A model generated the notes under the pieces. That model was not told the DNA's origin. It made no database searches and saw nothing but the letters and a program-made list of their open reading frames with translations. DNA of 64,000 nucleotides from Echeneis naucrates (lineage: Eukaryota; Chordata; Actinopteri; Carangiformes; Echeneidae), in the NCBI RefSeq assembly GCF_900963305.1, contig NC_042518.1, positions 1,901,548-1,965,547 of the forward strand, given 5' to 3'. Of the stretch, positions 62,421 to 64,000 are shown piece after piece. Made by a program: the position numbers and the translations under genes. Position 1 is the first letter of the stretch; each line of letters starts with the position of its first letter.

Positions 62421-63294
62421 ACAGTGCAGGACTGTGGCCTTGGGTTGTGTTGATGTAGCTGTAAGACTGCTATTTGTTGTAATGCTTCATTTACAGCAAA
62501 CACGCTCAGCTACCAGGATATCAGTGTAGAGTTTATTGATTGTGTTTGAGTGTAGCCTCAGGTCTGTTATGTAGGTTTAATAGCAGCGCTGCTATGGTAA
62601 AGCACATTAAACTGGGCAAACGTTGCACATTTTGTATTAATCTTGTATGTTGTGTTACTACACTTTGTAATCGGCCTCCCTGTGTGGCCAGAACCTGTGA
62701 CATTAATGCTCACGTTGTCCAAATCAATCAACCAGCCGCAGTTTGAAGCTCACACTGAACTCACAGAACCTGCTATCAGTTTTGCCCAGTGACAATACCA
62801 ATAAAGTTTATTCAGACACAACAACCGTGCCTTCAAACTGTTGGCAAAATTAGAGAAAGGCTGCAGGATGTTCAAGTGGTTGCTTTTTCCCTTATGAGGG
62901 AAAAAGTATAGAAAAACTTATTGGTTTGTACATCTAACGCTTAACAACAGGAAGAAATGAGCGGATACAGAGAAAATAATAATCTTGCAGCTACATACAC
63001 TGCAGCTTCTCATCTTCTAATCTGAATGATGTTAAAAAAAATTACATGTCACACTTTAAGACAAAATACTGTTGATATTGCATCACCAGAAAAAAATTAA
63101 CAAACACCCAAAAGCATTAATCATCACAATAAGTTTTGGACATATTGAAGCAGGATCTGTTCCCCTCAAATAAAAAAAAAATATTATGAGTTACATCCAA
63201 CTTGAGAGGACAACGGAGATTTAAAGTACACACTTGGAGAAAGACCCCCCTCCCCCCACCACCACCAACCCTAGTATATTAATAGTCCTGTCTT

Positions 63295-63660
63295 GGTAGC
63301 AGCGTTCAGCCGACCTGCCGGAGCCTCTGAGATGAGATGGACAGTAGACGGGTGTGATGGCACGGTAATTGGTTTTAACATATGATTAATGGCTCAGGCG
63401 GCTTTGATCGATGGGAGAGGTGCTGTAAACTTCGGTGGCACGTCCCATAAATGCTGTCACTCGCTCTGCATTGAGGGCCCCCTCCCCACGGTCAACATAA
63501 TCCAGAGAGAAAGCGCTGTGGCTATAAATTCGAAAAATAAAATTAAAGAACAAGCATTAAACATGGGACATGCATCAAAGAGGAGCAGTGTCTCAGTTAT
63601 TACATAATAATTGGCCCCTCTGACCTTTGACACATCGTCATCATCACAGCCAGCAGGACT
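63295..63660. promoter_or_regulatory. Candidate conserved element near the window end
   Basis: The block includes 'cacggtaattggttttaac', 'atatgattaatggctcagg' and a DR1-type nuclear-receptor word in inverse ('ctgacctttgacac', near 63619). It is non-coding in all frames. A long T-run follows at 63951-63976. Confidence 0.3.
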
Positions 63661-63951
63661 GCATGTATCTGTGTTTGTGGCTTTGGCTGTTTGTTATTTT
63701 TAGCTGCAGTTGGTCCTGTTGGGTGGGGTCTATCTTTATCCGACATGACCAGAGAACAAATCAATACAAAACATGCCCTGGACTAGTCTTTGTGTAAGCA
63801 TACTGTGTGGCACCACAACTCACCACAGCATGATACTGCAGGCGCAGCCCTCTTACTGATCACTTTTTTTTAATACATAAATATAAAATTACCCAAAAAT
63901 AAGTGTGCACTAGAGTTGGCTTAATTTGTGGTTTGGAGGGGGGGGGGCTTG

Positions 63952-63983
<32 letters not shown>

Positions 63984-64000
63984 TTCTGGAGTAATAAGAC

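Overview
The window is vertebrate nuclear DNA, almost certainly from a spiny-rayed teleost. It has compact GT-AG genes with short introns, CpG-rich first exons, long microsatellites and typical fish repeats: tRNA-derived SINE pieces, a hAT-like MITE and a family of small dispersed elements. Every protein-coding gene that I could join exon by exon stays in frame from start to stop, so these look like intact host genes.

Layout. 1-5.8 kb: intergenic, with a decayed minisatellite and two copies of a dispersed repeat. 5.8-8.7 kb (minus): a divergent 5-HT3-like Cys-loop receptor, 9 coding exons, 430 aa. 9.7-13.7 kb (minus): tsen54, tRNA-splicing endonuclease subunit, 12 exons. 14.07-14.14 kb (minus): an intronless tRNA-Thr(CGT). 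14.6-16.6 kb (plus): a small gene for an unrecognised 64-aa membrane protein. 18.5-27.65 kb (plus): CpG island and suz12, the PRC2 core subunit, 16 exons. 33.3-43.7 kb (minus): crlf3, whose probable 5' UTR exon lies near 43.6 kb and whose first large coding intron holds an (AC)94 tract. 44.8-48.3 kb (minus): an apolipoprotein L-like gene with a helical N-terminal extension, a C-terminal CaaX box and an interferon-response-type promoter. 48.6-54.8 kb: repeats, an orphan CpG promoter and candidate conserved elements. 54.8-64 kb (plus): 5' region, first coding exon and start of the long first intron of cacng2 (stargazin, TARP gamma-2).

The genes do not form one pathway. Their order is informative: suz12 and crlf3 belong with the block that is human 17q11.2, tsen54 is on human 17q25, and an APOL-type gene next to cacng2 recalls human 22q12.3. 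A synteny breakpoint therefore probably lies between about 43.7 and 44.8 kb. suz12 and crlf3 converge tail to tail. The most unusual candidates are the APOL-like gene (ISRE and PU.1/IRF-type promoter sites plus a prenylation motif), the receptor that lacks the loop-B tryptophan, and the orphan 64-aa membrane protein. I saw no CRISPR array, retroviral element or recognisable autonomous transposon gene.
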